A stretch of 64,000 bases of DNA, from NCBI GenBank assembly GCA_963678675.1, contig OY783198.1:19516684-19580683 (forward strand), given 5' to 3'. Below are positions 47,684-58,205 of the stretch, one piece after another. This DNA is from Xiphydria camelus. Lineage: Eukaryota; Arthropoda; Insecta; Hymenoptera; Xiphydriidae. Within the stretch, counting starts at the first letter, position 1. Each line of letters begins with the position of its first letter. A program made the position numbers and the translations under genes. Under the pieces are notes generated by a model that was given only the letters and a program-made list of their open reading frames with translations, was not told where the DNA came from and ran no database searches.

Positions 47684-47723
47684 TGCTGCTGCTGCTGCTG
47701 CTGCTGCTGTTGCTGTCGCTGCT
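47684..47723. repeat. (CTG)n trinucleotide repeat
   Basis: About 13 units with two interruptions. Its poly-Leu translation sits in a 103-codon frame (47653-47964), which alone is not evidence of a gene. Confidence 0.9.
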
Positions 47724-47841
47724 AATGCGGCCGGACAACAATGCCGGGCTATCCGCATGCACGCGTCTAACCCAAGCTAATTCCTCATATTTTTTTTTCT
47801 CTCGCTCGTGGAATTGGATTTCAGGAAGCAGCTCGTGCTTT

Positions 47842-47842
47842 A

Positions 47843-47877
<35 letters not shown>
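47842..47877. repeat. (CT)n microsatellite
   Basis: About 36 bp. Confidence 0.92.
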
Positions 47878-48158
47878 GCTTCCCTTTTTCGGCTACCCTC
47901 TTTCTTTCTCCCTCCCACCTGGTTTTTGCACTTCCGCGCGTTAAAGAGGAATCGGAGGAGGTAAAAGAAAGTGGGCGTGGCATCTCTCTCGAGCGGGGCG
48001 AGACAATCGACGTTGTCGCCGCGCGAAACGACGGAATCGTCACGCCGAGATTTGTCAAATTTAATGAGGAACGTCGTCAGATGTCCGTGAATAAGTCGAA
48101 ATTAATGTACGATTATAAGAGTACAGAAAATTAGAAACAGTTTCTGCGTACATGTGCA

Positions 48159-48384
48159 CACGGAGAAAAAAATTAGTTAGATTTACGGACAATTACTTGC
48201 GATCTCGTAAGCAATTATTTATTTACATCAATTAAATTTTATAGAATCATATAGAATAGCGTGTGACAGCGAGAAAGAAAAATTTAATTAATATGAGAAA
48301 AGACTTAATTTGTATAAATAAATAACTACTCACGACCTCGCACAAGTAATTTTTAGCAGATCCGACTAATTTTCTCCCTCTGCG
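48159..48384. mobile_element. Family J MITE (J4)
   Basis: CACGGAGAAAAAAATTAGTTAG to CTAATTTTCTCCCTCTGCG. Inner arms are AATTACTTGCGATCTCG and GACCTCGCACAAGTAATTTT. Confidence 0.8.
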
Positions 48385-49042
48385 TATCCCACAATCGCCC
48401 AGCGCACTCCCCAATCAACGCAGACCTTCCCCCGAAAGACTTCCCACCAGATCCGTCTCAGCGCTGAACTATACACTAACGACTCCAGCGTATGAAAATC
48501 AACGTCGTACCTGTGTGCGCATCGCACGACGACAGCCAGCGACAATGTCGAATTAACCCTGGGGCCGCGCGCTTTTTCCGCTCCGTATATCTGATATATA
48601 CCTGACCCCGCGCGGCGCAGGGTGGTTACACGGGCGCTACAGCTCGTACAAGTACGCATGCGTACCTGCGCACGATCGGCGTACAATGTGGCGTGGAAAT
48701 TTGCATCGCATTTACATCTGATTGCGGCGAAACGCGGGCTTGAAGTGGCATCAGAGGGACTCGAGGACCGGGTGCGGAAGGATAGGCGCGCGACGTGTGT
48801 ATACGTATACGCGTTGTACGAGCGCGCGCGGCTGGTCGAAACGGAGGGTCAGGGTCGTAGGTGCAGTTGGCGTCTGTGAATTGAGTATTATTTTTAGCGC
48901 GTTTCTCGCGCGGCCGGCTCGACGCATACGTGCACGCGGCGACGTTACGCGTGTCGTGGCGATCCCATTATCGCGACCACTTGTGCCTCGGTTGACGATG
49001 CGGGTGCGAGAGCCTCCCGCGGTATCATTGCCAGCGGGAGAG

Positions 49043-49044
<2 letters not shown>

Positions 49045-49078
<34 letters not shown>
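49045..49078. repeat. (GA)n microsatellite
   Basis: About 34 bp. Confidence 0.93.
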
Positions 49079-49081
<3 letters not shown>

Positions 49082-49345
49082 CCGCGGAGCGCGCGATAAC
49101 CATCCTACGTTTCGACGTCGTACACGAATCGGTGGACTCGGTACGCCGACCTTTTCGGGTCAGATTCGAGAGTTCTGTCAAAACAGGCGGGAAGGTAAAC
49201 ATTTTCTTTTTCAGAATTTTCCACTCGGTGCATTACCTGCGCACGATTATTGACGGTTGATTTACAGTGAGAAAACTCATCGATACGAATGTTTTCATTG
49301 ATGATGCGGCTGTATTAATTCCGGGTATGTGTGCATTTTCTTACT

Positions 49346-49351
<6 letters not shown>

Positions 49352-49386
<35 letters not shown>

Positions 49387-49392
49387 CTCTCT
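49352..49392. repeat. (CT)n microsatellite
   Basis: About 40 bp, one CG interruption near the end. Confidence 0.93.
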
Positions 49393-49405
49393 TGGTGGGA
49401 GGGAA

Positions 49406-49482
49406 CATAAAACGGGTGCTGATTACAAAGCTGCAGCAGTTGAGTCCAAAATAGTTGTCGCGACTACTTTGTTTTCTCAGCG
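49406..49482. mobile_element. Family P MITE fragment (P3)
   Basis: Half an element: GGGTGCTGATTACAAAGCTG, CAGCAGTTGAGTCCAAAATAG, ending TTGTTTTCTCAGCG. Its other half is absent; a (CT)n tract lies just upstream. Confidence 0.65.
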
Positions 49483-50491
49483 TAGGTGTACAGTACGCAT
49501 TCTGCAGGGACTTGCGGCGTGAAATGCACGCAGTCAGATGGCGCAGTGCCGCAACTTCGTCGAGAGCGCAGTGTATGCAGCGTCTCGCGCGCGATCCATC
49601 TATGATATCACCGACCGCAATTCCGGCATCGCTGCGATGCCGCACGTCCAAAAGACGCAAGTGTGCACCGGGCCTTACGCTCGATGATCTTCGCACGACG
49701 CCTCCGCGTCGACGCGACGGCACGTCCACCGCCTCGCCGAGAGGCGGAAGGACGGAGAAGCCGCGCGAGCGACCGCGATAAAGAGAGATGAAAACCGCGA
49801 CTGCGGGTCGGTAACGACGACAGCGGCTGCGACGAGCCAATTAGACGAAGGGGCCACCGTCTCTTTCTCCCCCTCTCTCCTCCCTATTAACACCGCCCAA
49901 TTAAAGGTAAAATTTGCAGCCTTCGCCGATGTGCGAGTTGTAAATTTCGAGAGAGCCGCGCGGAGAGGAGACGAGAGGGAAAGCTCGGCCGAGAATGAGG
50001 AACCGACGCGCCGCGGTGCAATCTCAAGGCTGTATTCATCGTTAACGACGTTTTAAAAAAATAACGACGCCCGTAATCGGCCGGACTGGCGAGTCTAGGC
50101 CACACGGGGTACTGTTGCCGCTGTCGTACTGGTTATCGCCGCTCTCCGGTCGACGCGCGAGTATTAGCAACGCTGAACAATGTTTTACCGCCCTGCCGAT
50201 AACGATCTCGAAAGTTGCGGCGAGGCGTGCGCGCGCGCGCGCGTTAAGCACCCGCTGCCCAGCTGGAGTTCGCAAAAAGTAATGCTTCGCGGTTTTGGAG
50301 AGGAATTATTTCCTTTGTTGCAGTGAGAGAGGAAATCTGTTCGTTGCGAGTGAAAAATGACGACGAAAAACAATGTTGCAGTGCTGAAGAATGGATCCAT
50401 CGGTAGATCTTTTACATGTGGGAAGATTATTTCGAAAGTGCAGTGATCTTGGTGCACCCATCGGTAGTTGGCATTCAGATTTCGACGACAA

Positions 50492-50947
50492 AAGTTTCGA
50501 ATTTATGACGTGATGGTTAATGAAAAAATAGTGGCTTGCTCTGATTTTACAGATTCTTTAAAAAACTACTGTATATATTTATAAACACAAATTGAATACA
50601 AATTATCAAGCATGCACTCTCATCGATATTAAATTTAAAAAACTAAAGTTTCGATTTTATGACGAGACGATCAATAAAAGAAACAGTAACTTGCTCTAAT
50701 TTCGTTGAATCTTTTTAAAACTACTCTGCGTGTATGAACACAAATTGAATACAAACTATCAAACGCGTATTCTCGTCGATACTAAATACGAAAAGCTACA
50801 AATTTATGACGAGACGATCAATGAAAAAAAACAGTAGTTTGCTCTGATTTCGCTGATTATTTTAAAAACTGCTCTGCCTATATAAACACAAATTGAATAC
50901 AAAGTATCAAGCGCGCACTGTCGTCGATCCTAAATGCAAAAAACTTC
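50492..50947 (+). repeat. Three-unit tandem repeat, about 150 bp per unit
   Basis: Units start near 50492, 50645 and 50791. Each carries, in order, TTTATGACGWGAYGRT, a TTGCTCTRATTT word, AAAACTRCTCTG-type sequence, the constant AACACAAATTGAATACAAA and a TCGTCGAT-type word. Units diverge by point changes and small indels. No MITE terminus and no coding frame. Confidence 0.85.
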
Positions 50948-51828
50948 GCGTCAACGGCTGATCAGCGAGTCAAACGGTACAGACCGTAATCCCCCCCGCT
51001 AAAAAGTTGGCCACAATACCGACGAAATCGGGAGATGCACATCACGGCTGGCCGCGGGCTTTTAATGAATGAACGAACGAGCGACGTCGTCTCGTGAACG
51101 TGGAAAGAGTAGAGAGGAAGGGTGGGGAGGACCCCTCCAGTGCGAGAGAGAGAAAGAGAGTGAGAGTGAGAGAGAAACAGGGGTGGAGGGGGAAGCGTAC
51201 GCAGCCAGAGCCGTAGGATAGCACGGCGCGACTGGAGAGATCTACATAATGTTTATTATGCTAACCTAGGCCAACGCGCTTGCATCAACAAGTGTTATAT
51301 TATCATTCAAATAAAATGTTTTAATCTGCATACGTTTTATCGCCCTCTCGCGGCACGCGGAATGTGCATTCAGCACGAGACACGCGTTTCAACACGTACA
51401 CCGCGTACCTACGTACGTACACTCTCTCGCGTCTGCGTACGTAGATATAATGGCGCGATTCAGCCGCCACTATACGCGGGATACGACCGCGCCTTTGCGG
51501 AAACGCCGAGACTCGCGACGGAAGTAGGATTTTTTTGAAAAAGCGGGTGGGCATTCACGCGCGCGTCATAACTACACGCGCGTGTCGTTTCGCGCAACCC
51601 CTCCGCTCCCTCGCCTCTTCTTACGAGCGATATAAGCGTGACGACGCGAATTAAACGCGCGCGCGCGGGGCGGGTGAATGGACGCGTGCGCACGTGGTAA
51701 AGCTCACGCGCGAAGTGGCGAATAAAGTGGAGAACAAAAATGCGAAGAGAGGTATGCCCCCCTCCTTCGTCCGTTAATACTGGCGGCGACCGCAGCGACG
51801 AGTCGATCGCGGTGCATGTCGGTATCCA
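50948..51828. other. Unique DNA, no gene
   Basis: GA-rich impure tract at 51145-51180. Frames at 51321-51882 on the minus strand overlap and lack domains. Confidence 0.5.
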
Positions 51829-52220
51829 CACTGAGAGAGATAATTGCTGGTGCCAAAAAACGTTTTCTTCAATCAAAAACATGATATATCAGGTGTACAA
51901 CTTTGCTTCAGCCGTTTTCGATTCGTAGATCGCTTCAAAAGATGGGAGAAAGCAGTGGCCAGCGATGGACAATACTTTGAATCGTAAATGTATTATACTT
52001 ATAACCAGTTTTTTACAATAAAGCCTCGAATTTCGGAAAAACGGCGGAACCAAAGTTGTACACTTAATAATTCCAGGATCAAGCCACGATTTTTTTCGTG
52101 CAAAAGAATATTTGACAGGTTCGAGTAATCTTTGTTTCTTCGCGCAGGAAGAATTTCTCGACCAAAAATGAAGGTATTCTTAAATCAAGAATACATAAGA
52201 TTCCTTTTAAGACTGAAAAT
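51829..52220. mobile_element. Family Q MITE (Q2), host of R, right end lost
   Basis: CACTGAGAGAGATAATTGC then AAAACATGATATATCAG, interrupted by R. It resumes with TAATAATTCCAGGATC, GGAAGAATTTCTCGACC and AAATCAAGAATACATAAG. The last Q segment is missing near 52220. Confidence 0.72.
51893..52063. mobile_element. Inverted-repeat element R, nested in Q2
   Basis: Left end GTGTACAACTTTGCTTC-AGCCGTTTTCG. The right end inverted reads GTGTACAACTTTGGTTCCGCCGTTTTTC. Arms of about 28 bp, 171 bp in total. A lone GTGTACAACTTT word recurs at 63137. Confidence 0.72.
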
Positions 52221-52260
52221 TTCGTCTGCGCTTAAGGTGTCAATAACTCTACCGCTTACC

Positions 52261-52343
52261 CTAATTATGAAAATTAATATATTCCTTTATGAAATTTCCC
52301 TTACAAATCTCATAACCGAGTATATTAATTTTCATAATTACAC
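52261..52343. repeat. Element S, hairpin core (S1)
   Basis: ATTATGAAAATTAATATATT is inverted as AATATATTAATTTTCATAAT with about 30 bp between. The same core, and the flanking ATTACATTAAA and TTTTGTACAGTG words, suggest a longer element related to S2. Confidence 0.6.
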
Positions 52344-52399
52344 ACGTATTGGATAAAAGCTTTACTTACAATTACATTAAATTCAATGCACATCTTTTT

Positions 52400-53649
52400 G
52401 TACAGTGTGGCACTCGATTCAACCCTGATTATCTCCTCTCCTGTGAACTTTCACCTATCATTCGTATAAAACTTTTTTGTAGCTCTAAATATGACCTTCA
52501 AAAAAGTATTACATCTACTCGGCCAAAAATGCACTGGCAACGAGATAATCACAGTTAAAGCAGTCACCTAATTCTCGCACCGATCAATCTTCCTCGTTTC
52601 GAGATACGAATAGCGTTTCACCTACGCGGTATATTTCACTCATACGAAGAACAACGCAGAGACGCGCACGAGATGTCGATCTTTCGTTTCATAAAAAAAG
52701 CCTCGCGCAGTGATTCCCCGTCCTCCCCTCACCCCCTACCCGCCCCTGTGGGTCGCCTCTCTGGGTCGCTCACTCGCGCGTCTCCGGGGTGGGATCTTCT
52801 CTCACCGCGGTGTCACCTGTGTCTTCATTATTTAGCAATGCAAATAGATTACCCGCGCATTACCATAATTAGATTCAATATTTGTAGCTTGTCACGCCGT
52901 TACTATACAATTTATCGTGAGCCCCATCAATTCGTCAATTTGTCAGAGAGCTCGCGCGCGAGAGGGACGATGAAGCTCTCATGCGCGCGCGCGTTCGACC
53001 GGGGGAACATCGTGAAAACACACGTCACTCTCGCGATCGCGCATGTGCGCGCGCTCCGGGGTATTCCTCATCAGCGTAAATGCATATCGCGGCGCGACTG
53101 CAGCTTCCTTAATGCGACGATTCGCTCGCGCGGGTGAGCGACTCCGGAGCGAATGCACGCGAGTGTGCGTGCGCTCGCGCCTGATCGGCAGAAAACGAAT
53201 GGAAATGAGTGACTCGATCGGGTGGCGCTTTCGCATAGCTGTCGTCGATACGTGGACACTTATACGCGGGAGGAAATACCTTCTCAGATATAACGCGCGG
53301 ATAAAAAAAAGAGTCGTTACATTTATAATACGATTTTTCCGAAGGAGAATCTCGTTACTTGGTGTAAATATTGAACGTGCGAGTGCGATGTGCTCTTGCC
53401 TCACGCGTGGTAACGAACCTTGAAGAACTACTTACGCGAAAACGACTCGACCGATCGTGACGGAAACTTTAGCACGATCGCCCTTTCGACGGCAAAATTT
53501 GGTTTCAATTTTTGTTTGCAAATTCTTCGAGCGCATTACGAAATTAGAAGCTTTCTGTAGGGGTAACGAGGGCGATTATTGGCCGTTTAAGCAGATGAAA
53601 TGTTCAGTTATCGGCACACATATCTCTATTTCTATTCAGAGGGTTTTTC
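52400..53649. other. Unique DNA, no gene
   Basis: AT-rich words at 52820-52960 (TAGCAATGCAAATAG, TACCATAATTAG) sit in otherwise CpG-rich sequence and could be regulatory. Frames at 52673-53423 overlap on both strands and lack domains. Confidence 0.45.
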
Positions 53650-54682
53650 ATACTGAGAGAAAAAATTGTATACCTATTCAACTAAATCTTCGTTGACGGG
53701 TGGGGGAATGCAGAATTAGTTGATCCGATTAATACATTTGGTTATAACGATTAACGGCTATTCGAAGGAAATAGGCTGTAGTCCATTCGAGTTAATTATT
53801 ATTAGTCCAAGTAACTTGATCTACATTCCTCTAACCGTAACTGCCGATTTAGTCAAATTTAGGGGAGAGTAACCTATATTGAACCGGTACCTAAATTGAA
53901 CCTCCTGGCTATTTTAAGTAAATGAGCATTTCCAAGTCATCTATCATACATAGTAGGCATACTGACCGGTACTAAGGTTTGAATTTCTACTGATTCCAGA
54001 GATTTCGATTTTTGTTAAAATCTTAAGCGCTGATTCCAAAAATCATGCCCTTGTTAACATATATACCCTATATATTGACTATATCTCAAAGAAAATATCA
54101 AATATTAACGATTTTATGTACGAGAACATTTTTTTTTTCATGAAAAATCATCGATATATCGGCGATTCTTTAAGATTTTCTCACTAAGTGCATAATTGTT
54201 GGAATCAGCGCTTAAGATTTTGACAAAAATCGAAATCTCTGGAATCGAACTCTCGACCATCCTATCTTATGTATTTTTTCGCGCTGATTACGAAAATTAT
54301 AGATATATTGAGGATATCTCAAAGGAAAACCGAGATATCGATGATTTTCCGTGAAAAAAAAATAATTTTTTGGTACATGAAATCACCGATATCTTATATT
54401 TCCTTTGAGATATCGTCAATATATCTGCCATTTTCAGAATCAGCGTGAAAAAATACATCAAATAAGGCGGTCGAGGGTTTAATTGAAAAAATTTCAAGGG
54501 AGTTAAAAATTAAAATCTCTTATGTATTTTTTGTAGACATAGGTACTGACCGGTACTAAGGTTTGAACTTCTACTGATAGATGACGTGGAAATGCTCATT
54601 TACTTCAGATAGCCACAGGAGGTTCAATTTAGGTACCGGTTCAATATAGGCAACTCTCCCCTATTACATTCTTCTCTCAGTG
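53650..54682. mobile_element. Family C MITE (C4), interrupted by F
   Basis: TACTGAGAGAAAAAATTG, GACGGGTGGGGGAATGC, GGCTGTAGTCCATTCGAG, ATTATTAGTCCAAGTAACTTG up to GTCAAATTTA. After F it resumes TTACATTCTTCTCTCAGTG. About 230 bp without F. Confidence 0.85.
53862..54661. mobile_element. Long terminal-inverted-repeat element F, nested in C4
   Basis: Exactly 800 bp between TA dinucleotides (53860-53861 and 54662-54663). Ends GGGGAGAGTAACCTATATTG and, inverted, GGGGAGAGTTGCCTATATTG; the inverted repeat continues for at least 80 bp (GAACCGGTACC, AAATTGAACCTCCTG, AATGAGCATTTCCA). Further inner inverted pairs occur at 53985-54040 against 54205-54250, and 54295-54360 against 54365-54430. Non-coding. 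Confidence 0.85.
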
Positions 54683-54801
54683 TACTAAAGCGGGTCAACC
54701 ACCGAGGAAGAGCTAAAAATTAGGCTCGTTATCTCTACATTGTTAAAAAAAAGTTTGTATTAAATTTAACACAATTGTATATGAAGCTTTTATCCATTAT
54801 G

Positions 54802-54880
54802 TGATTATGAAAATTAATACACTTTGTCATGAAATTTATAAAGGCAATCTCATAAGAAAATAGGTATATTAATTTTCATA
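54802..54880. repeat. Element S, hairpin core (S2)
   Basis: GATTATGAAAATTAATA at the left, TATATTAATTTTCATA at the right, with TCATGAAATTTATAAAGGC between; matches S1. The flanks (AAAGTTTGTATTAAATTT, and AAAAGTACATTAAAAATAG at about 55020) look like the ends of the larger element, split by T. Confidence 0.55.
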
Positions 54881-54897
54881 TTTACAGGTTACATTAA

Positions 54898-54979
54898 CAC
54901 GTTAAGCGCCAAGGAAACGCCGTGGCATCACAAACTCATTCGTCAGCGGTTCCTAGGGACCGCTCTGGCGCTTAACGTG
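54898..54979. mobile_element. piggyBac-like MITE T
   Basis: TTAA at 54894-54897 and 54980-54983. Ends CACGTTAAGCGCCA and TGGCGCTTAACGTG are perfect inverted repeats. 82 bp in all. Sits inside the S2 element. Confidence 0.75.
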
Positions 54980-55019
54980 TTAATTTTCATAATAACGTAT
55001 TGAGAAAAAGTTTTATATA

Positions 55020-56972
55020 AAAGTACATTAAAAATAGCAATATTTTTGTGTATATCTCTGTTACAATTTTTCCCGAATACTTAAAAAAAATACAAAAAAA
55101 TAATACCTCGCACGTCCTTTCATCTCGAGCCGCTCATTCGCCTGCCGCGCGTATCAGGCACACGGCGTATTACTGCACGCGCACGATGAACAGTCGTCGC
55201 CCGGTAAGGAGGCTGAGAAGGAGGCGGCGAGCGCGGGAGACGCCAAAGGGACGAACGATGTGTGCCGCGAGCCGAATAAAAATTTCCGTCAGTCGCGGCT
55301 ATCACCGTTATCGATAGTGTCGTCTGCGAGCTTCCGTCAGGAATGTCCCGTTCGATTGGCTCCAATCGCGGACGACATTCGAACGTGTCCTAGACGCGCC
55401 GCGTGTCTACGGACGCCGGTGCCGCGGGTAGTACGCGTGTACCTATAGACACGACCGAGCGCGCGGAGACGGGCCGAGTTTCAGGCTTTACTTCGGTCGA
55501 ATGTTTTCGGTTTAGGCAGTAGGCCGCGCGGTGGACGCGCGTTTGCCCTCAATTAACTTTATAAGTGAGTAAGGAGGCGCGCGCCTGTCCGTCCGTCCGA
55601 CGGTGCGTTCGTACGTACATCGCGGTTCGTCCGTATATCCAGTGCACGTAATGCTCATTGCCTCGGTGAGCGACAAGTGCCAAATCTCGCGCGCGCAAGG
55701 AGCCCCTTCGGCTCGGGAGCAAGGAGGGAGAGATATCGAAAGGGGTCGTGTAACGCCTCACGTGACGAGGTAATCGCTCCGATGGGAAATCGGTACGTCG
55801 ATCGTTTTTGCGGTTCCGTTGATTTTGCACACCATACACGGAGAAAAATTGAATAGTAACGCTTACTGGCTGGAATAAAAAAACAAGTGATAGCTTCGAC
55901 GATATCGTGTTCAATAATCTGCAGCATAGTAATGATTACCATTCGAATTAATCGTAGAAGGAGAACAGGTCGCGAATAATTACAAAAATTCGAATAACGA
56001 CGCAAGAGATAAAGCGCCACACGGAAGGAACAAGGATCGCGTTAATGAGTTGCGCGATAATCTCATTCGCCAATTAGATCACGCTCGCTTCGCACGACGA
56101 TGCGCTCGTAAATCCGAAACGATATTCGTTCCGTGAATATTTTAATGCGCAATTTGTACGAGAACGCGGAATGATCCAGCCAAGATCACGTGCACGTGAT
56201 ACATGTATATCCACTGAACTATACAGACGTCCTATTACGGCACGACCCATGTATATCTATATCCGTCCCTACCGGATCACCTAATCGCGATTAGCAGCGA
56301 GTAGGTAGCAACGATACTTATACCCACATACAGACATCAATGTCACAATCACTCCTCCGCCGTCCTACTGCTCTACCTCCGCCTTATACTCCCCCGCCCG
56401 TATCGATACACTCCCGCGTGCCTCTCGGCATCTGGGAGAGCGCGCGATCGAGCGCGACGTAGGAGACTCGCGCGCGCGTAGGTACCTATACGAAAAAAAC
56501 GCGCGAAAACTGTACGACCTAAAAGCGCGCGCCGAAGATGTCCATGGTATACCGGAGAGATTTTACCCATACTTTTTTGGAGAAAAATCTGATTGAAGGA
56601 ACCGCAATTTAACCGGAAATCGCGGTCGATTTTGGCGCCAACCATAATTCTACAGTGGTTCTCAGCAGTGAGATTCTGAATATATTAAGAAGAGATCAGG
56701 ATCGATTCCACCAGAACAACTCCTGCAGCATAGTCAAAAAATGTTCGCAACCTTTTTTTTATATAGATAGTTGATACTACCACACAGTTATATTATTGAT
56801 CTACTTTTGTGATTAATTCAATCGTGGTGCATAGCTACCATAAGTTACAATATTGTCGTTACTATAAACATGCAACAAAAGGTATTTCGACTGTATTCAT
56901 GGCCTGTCTAATCGTAAATATAGTACTAGCAACGAGGAAAATTCAACCTTGCGATTATAGTTGATTTTACTA
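55020..56972. other. Unique DNA, no gene
   Basis: CpG-rich to 55.8 kb, mixed afterwards. Frames at 55048-56020 and 56373-56645 show no domain. Contains the E-box palindrome at 56185-56200. A CACGGAGAAAAATTG word at about 55839 is an isolated MITE-like end. Confidence 0.5.
56185..56200. promoter_or_regulatory. Perfect 16-bp palindrome with two CACGTG-type E-boxes
   Basis: ATCACGTGCACGTGAT reads the same on both strands and holds two overlapping-style CACGTG sites, which basic helix-loop-helix dimers bind. No nearby gene is recognised, so function is only possible. Confidence 0.3.
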
Positions 56973-57343
56973 CACGGAGAGAAGAGTAAGTAGGTTTATC
57001 GATCACTGCTATACTAGATAAATATATTTGACATTTTACTGAAAGTATCGCATTCATTGTTTTACCGTATGACAACAGATGACACAGGATCCAGTTAACT
57101 TCACTAAACGTATGTCAATTGAGGAGCAACTTTTCAAATCGCCTTTTGTCCATTCGCAGAGTTTGTCCTATAATCGCTAAACTATTATCGATTATAGGAC
57201 AAACTGCGAATGGACAAAATGCGATTTGAAAAGTAGCTCCTCAATTATTGTCATATAGTACTGCAATGAACGCAATACTTTGCCAAAAATGTCCAATCTA
57301 TTATCTAGTATAACAGCGATTAATATACTCTTCTCTCTCCATG
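56973..57343. mobile_element. Hairpin element Z, near-complete inverted repeat
   Basis: TA flanks both ends. The left arm starts CACGGAGAGAAGAGTAAGT; the right end inverted starts CATGGAGAGAGAAGAGTAT. Pairing continues through TATACTAGATAA, GACATTTT, CATTCATTG, TTGAGGAGC and the central stem (57131-57235). A 40-bp segment at 57076-57115 is present only in the left arm. Confidence 0.82.
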
Positions 57344-57345
57344 TA

Positions 57346-57967
57346 CCTACTCACTTTACTCTCGGTGTACTCGCGCGCAATGGTCGAGCCGTCCGACTTT
57401 CGGCGCGGGTCAGAGCCGCGCGCTCGTGGACTAACAAGCGGCCGCCAGATAAATCAGGCGGACGGAATCGCGATTCCCTCGCGTTCGTTCATTCAGTCGA
57501 GCCCATACCCAGCGACGCGCGCGCGCGGGTCCTCACTTGCCGCGCGGACAGAGCCGAGCGCGCGACCACGACGCTCGCCCGATCCTTGGCAGGTACTGAC
57601 GCGACGGCGGCTACCTCTCAGCGCGTACCATTGCCACACTCCAATCTTTAAATACACGCGCATGTCGTACTCCCGTGTACGGGCGAGCTTCGCGCGCGTG
57701 CAGGTAAACGCGCGCGACGGCGTATCCGCGTGTGTAGGCTTATTTGCTTAGCCGCAACGCCGAGTTATTTATCTGTCTTTTGCCCGGGCACGACGCACGA
57801 CCGCCGCCTTACCTCTATAAAGCCCCGGCATCGCCGCTAGCCGCGCGCTGCTGGAACTATCCGCGTGGGTCCCGCGCGCGCGCGCAGCAGCCGTTCAAGG
57901 CCTACCTGGTTGGTCGGCTACGCAATCTTAGGTGCAAAGTGAAGAAAAAAAAGGCGACGGGATCGTA
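57346..57967. other. CpG-rich unique DNA, no gene
   Basis: Two plus-strand frames (57280-57651 and 57341-57751) overlap in different phases; neither has a domain. Confidence 0.5.
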
Positions 57968-58072
57968 AAAAAAACTAGACACCGAGAAATTCCTGTCGAT
58001 TCCACGTCGCGATTCGAACTCCCCCCTCCAAGCTCGCTTTCCGGTTGCGCGTGTAACGCAACGAGCCACCGA
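57968..58072 (-). ncRNA. tRNA-like Pol III unit, possible SINE or tRNA relic
   Basis: On the minus strand: an A-box-like TGGCTCGTTGCG (58056-58067), then AGTTCGAATCG resembling a B box (58010-58022), about 50 bases between starts. The hairpin GTTGCGTTACACGCGCAAC lies between. Eight T residues (57968-57975) follow about 40 bases later and would serve as a Pol III terminator. No full cloverleaf, so not a working tRNA as read. Confidence 0.38.
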
Positions 58073-58205
58073 GATGGGAATGGTCGCTCCGGGCTTTCGA
58101 ACGCTGTTCGAATGTGTGCGTCAGTGGTACGCGGCGCGCTTGCGGCGGTACGCGCGGCTACCGGTGAATATTTCGGGGGCCTCGTTAGCGCCGGTGGCGC
58201 GCAAG

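Larger units (their letters stand above)
46881..48158. other. Unique DNA, no gene
   Basis: (CTG)n at 47684-47723 and (CT)n at 47842-47877 drive poly-Leu and Ser/Leu peptides in the local frames. No domain seen. Confidence 0.5.
48385..50491. other. CpG-rich unique DNA with GA/CT tracts and P3
   Basis: Includes a 14-bp perfect palindrome GTACGCATGCGTAC at 48652-48665, (GA)n at 49045-49078 and (CT)n at 49352-49392. No frame has a recognisable domain. Confidence 0.5.

Noticed and set aside
50492..50947. CRISPR array
   Set aside because: Repeat units are about 150 bp without short-repeat/unique-spacer alternation, and the DNA is eukaryotic.
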